64,000 nt of DNA from Humidesulfovibrio sp. (GCA_031292175.1 JARLHQ010000003.1:1-64000), one strand, 5' to 3'. Positions 26,976 through 37,100 are shown, counted from the stretch's first letter. Program-made: numbers and translations. The notes: generated by a model from the sequence alone, not told the origin.

Positions 26976-27530
26976 ATGCGCCGTAATATCCTGCTGATAC
27001 TTCTCTGCCTTTTCCTGCTGCCCAGCCTCACGGGCTGCGGCACCATCTACAAGGCCGCCGTGGACGAGCGCGACATCGGCACCTTCGTGGACGACGGCCG
27101 CATCGAATCCTCGGTGCGTGCCCGGTTCATCAGCGATGAGACGGTGAAGCTGCGCGACGTGTCCGTGAACTCCTACCTGGGCACCGTGTATATCGTGGGC
27201 GAATTTGAGAGCGACGCGCAGAAGATGCACTCGGTGAAACTCACGCGCGAGGTCTCCGGCGTGCGCAAGGTGGTCGTGGTGCCTTTCCCCAAGCGTGACG
27301 ACCCCACCTGCGGCATCTCCGACGATCTTGCCCTCTATGCCCAGATCAAGGCCACCCTGGTGGAGGATTCGAGCATCTGGTCCACCCAGGTGGACGTGAA
27401 GACTGTGCAGTGCAACGCCATCATCCTGGGCCTGGTGGCCAACCAGCGCGACGCCGACAAGATCGTGCGCCACGTGAACGACGTGAGCGGCGTGCGCACC
27501 GTGCAAAGCTTCGTGCGTATCGCCAAGTAG
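26976..27530 (+). CDS. BON-domain lipoprotein
   Basis: The 184-residue lipoprotein has a signal peptide with the lipobox LTGC and two tandem BON domains (about 40-100 and 115-180), each with the characteristic Gly-X-Val-X-Leu-type beta/alpha pattern (GTVYIVGEFES, AIILGLVANQRD). It resembles DolP/OsmY-type outer-membrane-associated proteins that bind phospholipid. Of two nearby ATGs, 26976 has AAGGAG at the right distance, whereas 26970 is too close. The NlpC/P60 gene follows by 15 bases, so both act at the cell envelope. Confidence 0.85.
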   Translation: MRRNILLILLCLFLLPSLTGCGTIYKAAVDERDIGTFVDDGRIESSVRARFISDETVKLRDVSVNSYLGTVYIVGEFESDAQKMHSVKLTREVSGVRKVVVVPFPKRDDPTCGISDDLALYAQIKATLVEDSSIWSTQVDVKTVQCNAIILGLVANQRDADKIVRHVNDVSGVRTVQSFVRIAK

Positions 27531-27545
27531 CCCGGAGACACGGCC

Positions 27546-28055
27546 ATGCGAACCCGCCATATTCCGACACGGGCGGCGCTGCTGCTCGTTCTGGGGCTCT
27601 TGCTCTGGGGACTTGGCGGCTGCGCGCCTGCGCACATTGAGCCCGAGCCGCTGCCCAGCGTGCCCGCCGGAGGGAGCAACTCCGTGGTGTCCGCCGCGCG
27701 TTCGCTCACCGGCGTGCGCTACCGGTGGGGCGGCGAATCGCCTCAGACCGGGTTCGACTGTTCCGGCTTCACCTGGTGGGCCTACCGTCAGGTGGGCGTG
27801 GACCTGCCCCGCAGATCAATCGACCAGTTCGAGACGGGACAGCCCGTGAGCCGCCGGAACATACGCCCCGGCGACCTGGTGTTCTTCCGCCTGGGCGGCA
27901 ACCCGAAGAACATGCACGTGGGCATCGCCACCGACCACGGCACCTTCATCCACAGCCCGCATGCCGGCGGTCGCGTGCGTGAGGAATCCCTCGATCTGCC
28001 CTACTGGCGTGAGCGCTTCGCGGGCGCGCGGCGCATCGTGCGGCAGAACGGCTAG
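27546..28055 (+). CDS. NlpC/P60 family lipoprotein (peptidoglycan endopeptidase)
   Basis: The 169-residue lipoprotein has a signal peptide ending in GLGGC (lipidated Cys26) and a complete NlpC/P60 catalytic domain: DCSGF with Cys72, the catalytic His124 (MHVGIA) and a second polar residue His136 (FIHSPHAGG). It is likely to cleave D-gamma-glutamyl-meso-DAP bonds in peptidoglycan, as in Spr/NlpC. GGAG precedes the ATG. It is co-transcribed with the BON lipoprotein; both signal peptides end at Cys, so both are outer- or inner-membrane tethered. The nonulosonic acid cluster begins 198 bases later. Confidence 0.9.
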   Translation: MRTRHIPTRAALLLVLGLLLWGLGGCAPAHIEPEPLPSVPAGGSNSVVSAARSLTGVRYRWGGESPQTGFDCSGFTWWAYRQVGVDLPRRSIDQFETGQPVSRRNIRPGDLVFFRLGGNPKNMHVGIATDHGTFIHSPHAGGRVREESLDLPYWRERFAGARRIVRQNG

Positions 28056-28253
28056 TGGAGAGCGAAACAAGCGTTTTTCCGGGGGAATAACTCTCCCTGG
28101 GTCCTCTTTTCGTTTACGAGGGAAGGAAGAAACCAGAGGTTGTGCCCATTCCAACGCGCGGCCAATGCCCCCGCCGCGCCGCCGCCTTGATTCTTCCCCG
28201 CCTTTTCACTATCCTCCGACCACGCTGACATATGCGTGCAAAGGAGCCTCCTC

Positions 28254-29303
28254 ATGCCCCAGATCACTTTGGCCGGACGCCAGATCGGCCCGGATTTCCC
28301 GCCGCTCGTCATCGCCGAAATCGGCATCAACCACGAGGGCGACTTCGCCAAAGCCGAACGCATGGTGCGCGACGCGGCGGCCGTGGGCTGCGAGTGCGTG
28401 AAGTTCCAGTGCCACGTGGTGGAAGACGAGATGAGCCCGCAGGCCAAGAAGGTCATCCCCGGCAACGCGGACGTCTCCATCTACGAAATCATGGAGCGCT
28501 GCCAGCTTTCCGAGGCCGACGAGCGCCGCCTCAAGGCCCTGGTGGAGAGCCTGGGCATGATCTACCTCTCTACGCCCTTTTCCCGCGCCGCAGCCGACCG
28601 TCTGGAATCCATGGACGTCTGCGGCTACAAGATCGGTTCCGGCGAATGCAACAACTACCCGCTGGTGGACCACATCGCGAGCTTCGGCAAGCCGGTGATC
28701 TTGTCCACCGGCATGAACAGCATGGCGAGCGTGGCCAAGAGCGTGGACATCCTGCGCGCGCGCAAGGTGCCCTTCGGCCTCATGCACACCACGAGCATGT
28801 ACCCCACCCCGCCGGAAAAGGTGCGCCTGGGGGCCATGCAGGAGCTCATGCGGGCCTTCCCCGACGCGGTGGTCGGCCTGTCCGACCACACGCTGACCAT
28901 CTACCCCTGCCTGGGAGCGGCGGCGCTGGGCGCCAGCATGTTGGAGCGCCACTACACCTCGGACAAGTCCTGGCCCGGCCCAGACGTCTTCCTGTCCATG
29001 GACCCGGAGGAGATGCGCAGCCTCATCGAGGGCTCAAAGCTCATCCACAAGGCCCTGGGCGGCACCAAGGCCGTGCTGCCGGAGGAGCAGGTGACCATCG
29101 ACTTCGCCTACGCCTCCTGCGTCACCATCGGCCCCATCAAGAAGGGCGAGACCTTCGGCAAGGCCAACCTGTGGGTGAAGCGCCCCGGCACCGGGGAGAT
29201 CCTGGCCGAGCACTTCGAGGGCCTTCTGGGCCGCGTGGCCGCGCGGGACATCGACGTGGACACGCAGCTCACCTGGGACATGGTCGAAGGAGGAAGGAGA
29301 TAA
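28254..29303 (+). CDS. NeuB-family nonulosonic acid synthase (N,N'-diacetyllegionaminate synthase-like)
   Basis: The 349-residue enzyme is of the NeuB/LegI/PseI family, which condenses phosphoenolpyruvate with a six-carbon amino sugar to form a nine-carbon sialic-acid-type sugar. Visible are the TIM-barrel start IAEIGINHEGDFAKAE, KIGSGECNNYPL, ILSTGMNSM, GLSDHT and the C-terminal SAF (antifreeze-like) domain from about 290 on. The ATG is preceded by AAGGAG at 7 bases. It leads a five-gene cluster whose next gene begins one base after its stop. The substrate (legionaminic or pseudaminic type) is inferred from the neighbours, which favour the legionaminic pathway. Confidence 0.85.
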   Translation: MPQITLAGRQIGPDFPPLVIAEIGINHEGDFAKAERMVRDAAAVGCECVKFQCHVVEDEMSPQAKKVIPGNADVSIYEIMERCQLSEADERRLKALVESLGMIYLSTPFSRAAADRLESMDVCGYKIGSGECNNYPLVDHIASFGKPVILSTGMNSMASVAKSVDILRARKVPFGLMHTTSMYPTPPEKVRLGAMQELMRAFPDAVVGLSDHTLTIYPCLGAAALGASMLERHYTSDKSWPGPDVFLSMDPEEMRSLIEGSKLIHKALGGTKAVLPEEQVTIDFAYASCVTIGPIKKGETFGKANLWVKRPGTGEILAEHFEGLLGRVAARDIDVDTQLTWDMVEGGRR

Positions 29304-29304
29304 C

Positions 29305-30315
29305 ATGGACCTCAAGGGCAAAAAACTTCTCGTCACCGGCGCGGGCGGCTTTATCGGCTCACACCTCACGGAGATGCTGGTGCGCGCGGGGCACGACGTG
29401 CGGGCCTTTGTGCACTACAACGCCTTCAGTTCCTGGGGCTGGCTCGACAGTTTCGAGCCGGAGCTCAAAAAGAGCCTGGACGTGTTCCAGGGCGATATCC
29501 GCGACGGCAACGGCGTACGCACGGCCATGCGCGGCTGCGACGTGGTGCTGCACCTGGCGGCGCTCATCGCCATTCCCTATTCCTACCACTCGCCGGACAC
29601 CTATGTGCAGACGAACGTCACCGGCACGCTGAACATCGTGCAGGCCGCCCGTGACCTGGATGTGCAAAAGGTGGTGCATACCTCGACCAGCGAAGTTTAC
29701 GGCACAGCGCGCTTCGTGCCCATCACCGAGGAGCACCCCCTGCAGGGCCAGTCGCCCTATTCGGCCACCAAGATCGGGGCGGACCAGCTGGCGCTCTCGT
29801 TCTTCGCCGCCTTCGGCACCCCGGTGGCGGTCATCCGCCCCTTCAACACCTATGGCCCGCGCCAGAGCGCCCGCGCCGTCATCCCGACCATCATCACACA
29901 GATCGCGGCGGGCAAACGCAGCATCAAGCTTGGCGCGCTCACCCCCACCCGAGACTTCAACTTCGTGACGGACACCGCGCGCGGATTCATCAAGATGGCC
30001 GAGGCCGACGCCGCAGTGGGCCAGGTGGTAAACGTCGGCAGCAGCTTCGAGGTGAGCATCGGCGACACGGCCAAGCGCATCGCCCATGTCATGGGTGCGG
30101 ACATTGAGATCGTGTGCGACGAGGCTCGCCTGCGACCGGAAAAGAGCGAGGTGGAACGCCTGTTCGCCGGGAACGCCAAGGCGCGCGAGCTCTGCGGCTG
30201 GACCCCCGAATATGGCGGGCTGGACGGTTTTGACCGGGGCCTGGCCGAAACCGCGAAGTGGTTTGCCGACCCGGAAAACAGGAAGAGCTACAAAACCGAC
30301 CTGTACAACATCTAG
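29305..30315 (+). CDS. LegB-like nucleotide-sugar 4,6-dehydratase
   Basis: The 336-residue extended short-chain dehydrogenase has the NAD-binding GAGGFIG motif, TSTSEVYGTA (catalytic Thr/Asp region) and YSATK (catalytic Tyr and Lys), and the substrate loop FNTYGPRQSARAVIPTIITQ. It resembles LegB, which removes water from GDP- or UDP-GlcNAc to make a 4-keto-6-deoxy sugar. GGAGG lies upstream of the ATG. It overlaps the neuB-type gene's end by nothing (one-base gap) and precedes a second SDR. The nucleotide carrier (GDP versus UDP) is inferred from the PtmE-like gene downstream. Confidence 0.85.
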   Translation: MDLKGKKLLVTGAGGFIGSHLTEMLVRAGHDVRAFVHYNAFSSWGWLDSFEPELKKSLDVFQGDIRDGNGVRTAMRGCDVVLHLAALIAIPYSYHSPDTYVQTNVTGTLNIVQAARDLDVQKVVHTSTSEVYGTARFVPITEEHPLQGQSPYSATKIGADQLALSFFAAFGTPVAVIRPFNTYGPRQSARAVIPTIITQIAAGKRSIKLGALTPTRDFNFVTDTARGFIKMAEADAAVGQVVNVGSSFEVSIGDTAKRIAHVMGADIEIVCDEARLRPEKSEVERLFAGNAKARELCGWTPEYGGLDGFDRGLAETAKWFADPENRKSYKTDLYNI

Positions 30316-30323
30316 GATCAGGC

Positions 30324-31292
30324 GTGTCCGAACTCCTGTCCCATACCGCCGAGCGACCGGGCGCATTTGACCGCGCCGTGGTGTTTGGCGCGTGCGGGTT
30401 CCTGGGCCGCCGGGTAGTGCTCCAGCTTCTCGGCGCAGGCGCAAACGTGCTGGGCATCGACACCAAGCCCTGGCCCGGCGCATCGCCCCAGGGCTATGCG
30501 CACAGCGCGGACGGGACCGGGAGCCTGGCCCAGGCCAATCATTTCCTGGCCCGGTCGGAAGGCCCGGCCAGCTTCTTCCATCTGGCGGGGCTGGCTGATG
30601 CCGGGGCTTGCCAACGCGACCCGGACCTGGCCCGGAGGCTCAACGTGGACCTGGTGGCCCTTACGCTAAGAGCCTTGGCGGACGTGCCCTGTGTCTTTGT
30701 CTTTCCCTCAACGGGCATCGTCTACGGCGACGCGCTTCCCCGTCCAGCGCGCGAGGACGACCCGCTCCTGCCCACGGCGGAATACGCCCGGGGCAAGATC
30801 GAAGCGGAAGGGCTTGTCCGCGCGGCCTGTGCCTCCGGAACGTTGCGCGGGGGCATTGCCCGGTTGTCCAACCTCTACGGCCCCGGCGGCGGCGAGAACA
30901 CCGTGCTGGGGCGCATCCTGGCCCAGGCGCGCCGTGGTGGGCCGCTGCGGGTGTGGGACGAAAGCCCGGTGCGCGACTTTCTGTATGTCGCGGACGCGGC
31001 CGAGGGGCTGCTGCGCATCGGCGCCGCCGCCCTGGCTTCCGATGGGCTTACGGCCAACCTCTCCACAGGGGTGGGCACACGCATCGGCGAACTCATTGAC
31101 CTTTGCGCGGAACTTTTTAATACTTCCCGCCTTCCGCAAGAGCGGGAGCCGGATCCCTCCGCCCGCGTCTCCAGCCTGGTGCTGGACAACAGCCTTCTTG
31201 AGGCGCGCACGCGGTGGCGCCCCACCACCAGCCTCGGACAGGGGCTGCAATTCTGTTTCCGCAACACGGACAGCCAGACAGGAAACCCATGA
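30324..31292 (+). CDS. Extended SDR (NAD-dependent epimerase/dehydratase family)
   Basis: The 322-residue protein has the nucleotide-binding motif FGACGFLG, a PSTGIVYGD strand and the YARGK catalytic pair. It differs in its C-terminal half from the adjacent LegB-like enzyme, so it is not a simple duplication. A GTG start with AGGATCAGG upstream is preferred; the frame continues upstream into the previous gene. Its last bases overlap neuC by 4 (ATGA). Its position suggests an epimerase or reductase in the same sugar pathway, but the reaction is unknown. It is the odd member of the cluster compared with the Campylobacter legionaminic acid set. Confidence 0.75.
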   Translation: MSELLSHTAERPGAFDRAVVFGACGFLGRRVVLQLLGAGANVLGIDTKPWPGASPQGYAHSADGTGSLAQANHFLARSEGPASFFHLAGLADAGACQRDPDLARRLNVDLVALTLRALADVPCVFVFPSTGIVYGDALPRPAREDDPLLPTAEYARGKIEAEGLVRAACASGTLRGGIARLSNLYGPGGGENTVLGRILAQARRGGPLRVWDESPVRDFLYVADAAEGLLRIGAAALASDGLTANLSTGVGTRIGELIDLCAELFNTSRLPQEREPDPSARVSSLVLDNSLLEARTRWRPTTSLGQGLQFCFRNTDSQTGNP

Positions 31293-32479
31293 GCAGCAAG
31301 CGCAAAATCGCCATCTTCACCGGCAATCGGGCCGAATACGGCCTGCAGTATCCCATCATCAAGGCCATCAACGCCCACCCGAACCTGGAGGGCTACCTCT
31401 TCGTGGGCGGCGCCCACCTGGACGAGGACTTCGGCGCCACCAAGAATGAGATTGAGAAGGACGGCTTCGCCATCCACGCCGAAGTGAAGATGACCATGCA
31501 CCACGACACCCTGGCCGCCACGGCCCAGGCCATCGGCACGGGCATCGTCAGCCTGTCCGAATCGCTCGACGCGCTGCGCCCCGATTTTTTGGTGGTCTAC
31601 GCCGACCGCTTCGAGGGCCTGGCCGCAGTTGTCGCGGGCACCCAGATGGGCATCCCCACGGCGCACATCGAAGGCGGCGACATCACGGAAGGCGGCGCGC
31701 TGGACGACTCCGTGCGCCACGCCATGACCAAGCTCGCCCACCTGCATTTCACCACCAACGAAGAAGCCGCAGAGCGCGTGCGCAAACTGGGCGAGGAGCC
31801 CTGGCGCGTGTTCAACGTGGGCTTCCCGGCGCTCGACCTTATCGCCCAGGGCAACTATGCGAGCCCCGAGGAGCTGGCCGAACGCTACGGGCTTGACCCC
31901 AAGCGCCCGGTGGTCATCTTCACCCAGCACTCCGTCACCACGGAGTTCGAGTCCGCGGCGGCCCAGGTGTTGCCCTCGCTCGCGGCCATGCGCCGCCTGG
32001 CGGACGAGGACGCGCAGATCATCCTCACCTATCCCAACAACGACGCGGGCGGCAAAGCCATCATCCATGAGCTGGAGAAGGTGGCCGCCGAGAACATCCC
32101 GAACATCCAGGTGCATAAAAGCCTGGGCCGGCGCAACTACCACGGCGTGCTGAACCTGTGCGGCAAGGCCGGGCGCGGCGTCTACGCGGGCAACTCGTCC
32201 AGCGGCATCAAGGAGACGGCCATCTTCGGCTGTCCGGTGGTGAACATCGGCAGCCGCCAGCAGGGCCGTCTGCGCGCGGACAACGTCATCGACACCCAGT
32301 ACCAACAGGACCAGATCTTCGGCGCATGCATGAAGGGCATCTTCGACGACAGCTGGCGCGAGCACTGCGCAAGCGTCGAAAACCCTTACGGCTCGGGCAA
32401 CGCCGGACCGCGCATCGCGGACGTGCTGGCCACGGTCGATCTTGGCCCCGCCCTGGTGCAGAAGAAGATGACCTACTAG
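31289..32479 (+). CDS. NeuC/LegG-like UDP-N-acetylglucosamine 2-epimerase (hydrolysing)
   Basis: The 396-residue enzyme is of the WecB/NeuC family: TGNRAEYGLQYPIIK at the start, the DRFEGLAAVVAGTQMGIPTAHIEGGD active-site region, NEEAAERVRKLGEE and GNSSSGIKETAIFGCPVVNIGSR at the C-terminal nucleotide-binding part. It hydrolyses the nucleotide sugar while inverting C2, giving the hexosamine used by the NeuB-type synthase. The ATG overlaps the SDR stop by 4 bases. The pathway assignment (LegG rather than NeuC) follows from LegB- and PtmE-like neighbours. Confidence 0.85.
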   Translation: MSSKRKIAIFTGNRAEYGLQYPIIKAINAHPNLEGYLFVGGAHLDEDFGATKNEIEKDGFAIHAEVKMTMHHDTLAATAQAIGTGIVSLSESLDALRPDFLVVYADRFEGLAAVVAGTQMGIPTAHIEGGDITEGGALDDSVRHAMTKLAHLHFTTNEEAAERVRKLGEEPWRVFNVGFPALDLIAQGNYASPEELAERYGLDPKRPVVIFTQHSVTTEFESAAAQVLPSLAAMRRLADEDAQIILTYPNNDAGGKAIIHELEKVAAENIPNIQVHKSLGRRNYHGVLNLCGKAGRGVYAGNSSSGIKETAIFGCPVVNIGSRQQGRLRADNVIDTQYQQDQIFGACMKGIFDDSWREHCASVENPYGSGNAGPRIADVLATVDLGPALVQKKMTY

Positions 32480-32505
32480 CGCGCAAGCCGCGCGGGAGGA
32501 CAGCC

Positions 32506-33558
32506 ATGCCCAAGGACAAATGGAAGTCGGTGCTCATCGCGCCAGACACCCCGGCCATCGACGCCGTGCGCATCATCGACGCCTCGCACCTGCAGATCGC
32601 CCTGGTTGTGGACGGGGATGGCCGGCTGCTTGGCACCGTCAGCGACGGCGACGTGCGCCGGGCTATCCTTGCGGGCAAGGCGCTCACCGCCCCGGTGTCC
32701 GAGATCATGTACAGCAAACCCACAACGGCCTCGCCCGAGGCCGACCGCGAGAGCCTGCTCTCCCTCATGCAGGCCAAGGTGCTGCGCCAGATCCCCATTC
32801 TGGACGCGCAGGGCCGCGTGGTGGGGCTGGAGTCCATGATGGACCTGCTCTCCAAGGAAGAGCAGCCCAACGCCGTGGTGCTTATGGCCGGGGGACGGGG
32901 CCAGCGCCTGCGGCCCCTGACGGACCTGTGCCCCAAACCGCTCCTGCGCATTGGCGACAAGCCCATCCTGGAGATCATCCTGGAGAATTTCGTGGCCCAG
33001 GGCTTCCGCACCTTCTTCATCTCCATCAACTACATGGCGGAGAAGGTGGTGGAGCACTTCGGCGACGGCTCGCGCTTCGGGGTCAGCATCACCTACCTGC
33101 GCGAGGACGAGCCCCTGGGCACCGCCGGAGCGCTCACCCTGCTGCCGGAAATGGACCTGCCCTTTCTGGTCATGAACGGCGACCTGCTGACCAAAGTGAA
33201 TTTCGCGCGTCTGCTGGACTTCCACACCGGGCACGGCGCGGCCGCCACCATGTGCGTGCGCCCCTACACCTCGCAGATTCCCTACGGCGTCGTGCACATG
33301 GACGAGCACAAGCTCGTCCGCATCGAGGAGAAGCCGACCCAGACGGTCTTCGTCAACGCGGGCATCTATTGCCTGTCCCCTTCCGCCCTGTCCCGCATTC
33401 CCAGAGGCGAACCCTTTGATATGCCCACGCTCTTCGAGGCCCTCATGGCCGAGCAGGAGAACACCCTAGCCTTCCCGGTGCGCGAGTACTGGATCGACAT
33501 CGGCCGCGTGGGCGACTACGAACAGGCCCAAACAGACTACCTGCGGCACTTCGGATAG
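32506..33558 (+). CDS. CBS-domain nucleotidyltransferase (PtmE-like)
   Basis: The 350-residue protein joins two CBS domains (about 1-118) to a nucleotidyltransferase (122-350) with MAGGRGQRLRPLT, the metal-binding NGDLL and the later EKPTQTVFVNAGIY. This is the architecture of PtmE, a glucosamine-1-phosphate guanylyltransferase of the legionaminic acid pathway in Campylobacter. It would activate a hexosamine phosphate as GDP sugar for LegB. GGGAGGA lies six bases before the ATG. It ends the cluster; tRNA genes on the opposite strand follow. No CMP-nonulosonate synthetase (LegF) is found in the window. Confidence 0.8.
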   Translation: MPKDKWKSVLIAPDTPAIDAVRIIDASHLQIALVVDGDGRLLGTVSDGDVRRAILAGKALTAPVSEIMYSKPTTASPEADRESLLSLMQAKVLRQIPILDAQGRVVGLESMMDLLSKEEQPNAVVLMAGGRGQRLRPLTDLCPKPLLRIGDKPILEIILENFVAQGFRTFFISINYMAEKVVEHFGDGSRFGVSITYLREDEPLGTAGALTLLPEMDLPFLVMNGDLLTKVNFARLLDFHTGHGAAATMCVRPYTSQIPYGVVHMDEHKLVRIEEKPTQTVFVNAGIYCLSPSALSRIPRGEPFDMPTLFEALMAEQENTLAFPVREYWIDIGRVGDYEQAQTDYLRHFG

Positions 33559-33805
33559 CCGAACCGCCGGGGTACGTCGCCCAGCCACCAGATACCGGAT
33601 ATTCTGGCCGCGCCCTTCCGCCACTGCGGCATTCAGTGCGCGCTGGGCTGTAGTGTTTCACCCGCCCAAGCCTGAGTGGCATGACACCTGCGGCACAGGG
33701 CCGTATTTCCAAGGACACCTCCGACGGGGAGGTTCCCCTCAACCCTTGGGTGGTCCGAAGCGGCCCGGCAGGCCAGGGATAATGCAAGAAGTGATTTCGG
33801 CAAAA
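33559..33805. other. Non-coding stretch after the sugar cluster
   Basis: Nothing convincing is seen in these 247 bases: no protein gene with a ribosome site, no RNA gene. A weak ACCTCC/GGAGGT inverted repeat near 33718-33734 is the only structure. Confidence 0.4.
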
Positions 33806-33839
33806 AGAAAAAGGCGGTCAGGATTTCTCCTAACCGCCT
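33806..33839 (-). terminator. Terminator of the tRNA-Lys/tRNA-Glu transcript
   Basis: On the minus strand AGGCGGT-T-AGGA pairs with TCCT-G-ACCGCCT (one internal mismatch) and is followed by TTTTTC. It lies just beyond the CCA end of tRNA-Glu. Confidence 0.85.
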
Positions 33840-33847
33840 GTGATTGC

Positions 33848-33923
33848 TGGCGTCCCCAAGGGGGTTCGAACCCCTGTTGCCGGCGTGAGAGGCCAGTGTC
33901 CTAGGCCACTAGACGATGGGGAC
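33848..33923 (-). tRNA. tRNA-Glu (anticodon CTC)
   Basis: On the minus strand the 76-base sequence has acceptor GTCCCCA/TGGGGAC, anticodon loop CTCTCAC (CTC), GGTTCGAACC T-loop and an encoded CCA. Confidence 0.95.
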
Positions 33924-33934
33924 GGACAAAGCTT

Positions 33935-34010
33935 TGGTGGGCCGTGATGGACTCGAACCATCGACTCTATCATTAAAAGTGATATACTCTACCAACTGAG
34001 TTAACGGCCC
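33935..34010 (-). tRNA. tRNA-Lys (anticodon TTT)
   Basis: On the minus strand the 76-base sequence has acceptor GGGCCGT/ACGGCCC, anticodon loop CTTTTAA (TTT), GGTTCGAGTCC T-arm and an encoded CCA. It lies 11 bases upstream of tRNA-Glu in transcription order. Confidence 0.95.
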
Positions 34011-34149
34011 CGAAGGAAGGCTCTTGTATCCACGCCACAGAATGGTGTCAAGCTATTTGTGGGCGGGTGTTGTATTTCATCCGCGGATGCATTCCGGGGC
34101 AAAGTGCGGTAGCCAAGAGCCACGGGCGCTGCTGCCCACAGGAAGGGCC

Positions 34150-37100
34150 ATGAGCACATCCGCAGACCGCCTCAAACGCCGCCGCCGCCCGCGCAAAGCC
34201 CCCCTCCCGGTCTCCGACCGGGGCGAGGCCCGCCTGCGGGTGCTGGCCGACAACTCCAGGGATATCTTCTTCTCCCTCCTTTTCCCCGAGGGCCGCTACG
34301 AATACATAAGCCCCGTCGTGGAAACGCTTTTCGGCTTCCCTCCGCAGGATTTTTACAAGGACCCGCTCACGGTGCTGCGCTGCATCGCCCCGGCTTGGCG
34401 TGAACAGGTGCAGACCTGGATGGAGGAGCTTGCCCAGGGACAGATGGCCGAGGAGTATGAGTTCCAGGTCATCGACAAGGCCGGGCGGCTGCGCTGGCTG
34501 CGCCAGCGGCAGATCCTGGTGCCTCTGCAGCAGGGGCGGGCTTGGCGGGTCCAGGGCTTAGCCACGGAGGTCACTGGATCGCGCCGGGAGGAGGAGGCCC
34601 TGCGCGAGAGCGAGAAACGCTACCGCACGCTGGCCGAGGGCTGGAACGAACAGGTGCTGTTGCGCGTGAACCTGCGCAGCAACACCATGGAGTACATAAG
34701 CCCGGGCATTGAGCGCATCACCGGGCGGCCTCCGGAAGATTTCTACAGCCACCCGGTCCCGCTCCTGGGATCCATCGCGCCGGCCTGGCGCGAACAGGTG
34801 CTCGCATGGATGGCCGAACTGGCCCAGGGCTTCGTCCGACCGGAGTATGAATACGAGGTGCTCCACACCAACGGGCAACGCCGCTGGGTCAACCAGCGCG
34901 GGGTCATACTCCGCGACGCCGAGGCACGCCCGGCCGTGGCGCAGTTCGTGCTTTTCGACGTCACCGAACGCCGGAGCCTGGAGGACGCCCTGCGGGAAAC
35001 GAACCGCCGCTACGCCCTGCTCTCCGACAATCTCGTGGACATCATCTGGGCCATGGACGACGCCCTGCGCTGGACCTACTTGAGCCCTTCGGCCGAGGCC
35101 TTCCTGGGCATTCCCGTGGACCGGCTCCTCCTCCGGACGCTGGAGGAGACGTTCAACGCGGCCTCGCTGGAGCGCGTCCAGGAGGCGCTGGAGTACTGGA
35201 ACCAGGGCGACACGCTGTCGAAAGGCAAAACACCGCTTCTGCTCACCCTCGACATCTACGACGTGCATGGCGGCCTTGTGCCCGTCGAGGTGCTGGCGCG
35301 CCCGATCCGCGACGCCGGGGACCGCATCACGGGCTATTGCGGCACCGCGCGGGACATACGCTCCCGCAAGCGTTTGGAGCGTGTGGAGGCGGGGCTCAGC
35401 CGTCTGGCCAAGGGACTCCTGGAGTGCGAGGATTTGGCGCAGACCCAGGTGCTGGCGGCGGCCTGCGCCGAGAGCCTTACCGACGCCAGCCTGGTTCTGG
35501 CCGCCCGCAGGGACCCGGAGTCCGGCCAGATGCTCGGCGCGGACGCGCTGCCCCTTCCTGACCATCTGGCCGACAATCTGGCCGATAATCTGGCCTGCAA
35601 CCGGCCCGGCAAAGCCATCTCCCTGGCCGTGCTCCACGCCGGCGAGGAAGTGGGCCGCATCATCGCCTTGGGCATCGCACCGGAAAACGTTCCAGAGGCC
35701 CGTTTGCTGCTGGAGCGGGTGGCCTCGCTGTTCGCCCTGGCCGTGGCGCGCATCCACGCCGAGGGGGCCCTGCGCAAAAGCGAACGCATGGCACGCATGC
35801 TGTTGGAATCCATGCACGAAGGAGTCTTGGCCCTGGACAGGGACCAGCGCACCATCTTTGCCAACGAACATCTGGCGGGCATGCTCGGCTATTCCGTGCG
35901 CGAACTCATGGCCCTGCGCCCGGAGGATGTGCTGGACCAGCGCCAATGCCAGCTGGCCCAGGAGCACATGCAGGAGCGGCGACTGGGCCTGGCCGGTTCG
36001 GCGGACTACGAACTCCGCCGCAAGGATGGCACGCTTCTGCCCGTGCATATAAGCGCTTCGCCCATCCTGGACGAAAGCGGTGGATTCGAAGGACTCGTCT
36101 GCACAGCGGTGGACCTGTCCGAACGCAAGCACATGGAGTCGGAGCTGCGGCGCAACCAGGCCCGGTTCGAAGCCCTGTTCGAGCTTTCCCGCCTCACCTC
36201 GGCCACGGAGGCGCAGATGGCGGACTTCACCCTGCGTGAAGCCCTGCGCCTCACCGGAAGCACCGCTGGCGTGCTGTTTTTCGTCAATGCCTCCCGTGAG
36301 ACCCTGCTGCCCATGGCCTGGAGCGGCGAGAAAAACAGCGCCAGCCTCCGCAGCTTCGCCACGGTGGGAAACACGCCCTGGGCCATGGTCCACGCCATGC
36401 GCCACCCCCTGGTGCTGAACGACTTCAGCGTCTTCACGCACCAGATTCCCCCAGGCCATCTGTCCGTGGAACGCTTTCTGGGCGTGCCCGCCCTGGACGC
36501 GGACAGGCCCGCCGCCATCCTGGGCCTCACGGGCAAGGACCAGGACTACACCTCGGATGATAGCATGCAGGTGGCGCTGCTGATGGACGGCATGTGGCGC
36601 ATTGTGCGCGGCAGCCGCGATCAGGAACGCATCCGGGCCTCGCTCCGGGAAAAGGAGGCGCTTCTGCGCGAAGTGCACCACCGGGTCAAGAACAACCTGC
36701 AGATCGTTTCTTCGCTTCTGGACATGGCGGGGCGCAGGCTGCCCGAGGCCGAGACACGCCGGAGCATGGAGGAGGTGCGCGCCAAGGTGCTGGCCATGAG
36801 CCTGGTGCATGCCCAGTTGCACGGCGAGGGCGCCGCGGGGGACGGCCCGGGACCCGGTATCGACCTGGAGCGTTACGTGCAAGCCCTGTTCCGGCAGCTG
36901 CGGGAAATCTATTCCGGCGGCATGGAGCTTTCCCTGATGGTGCTGCTGGACGAACTGGTGCTGGGCTTGGAGCAGGCCGCGCCCCTGGGGCTGGCGTTGA
37001 ACGAGGTGCTGGCCAACGTGTTCAAGCACGGCCGACGCGAGGGGCAACCGGGACGGGTCTACCTGCGCGCCTGGCGTGAGGACGATGGCCACGTGTGCAT

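Noticed and set aside
33559-34149. Possible genomic island boundary at tRNA-Glu/tRNA-Lys
   Set aside because: No integrase, no repeat of the tRNA 3' end and no shift in base composition was visible beside the tRNA pair.
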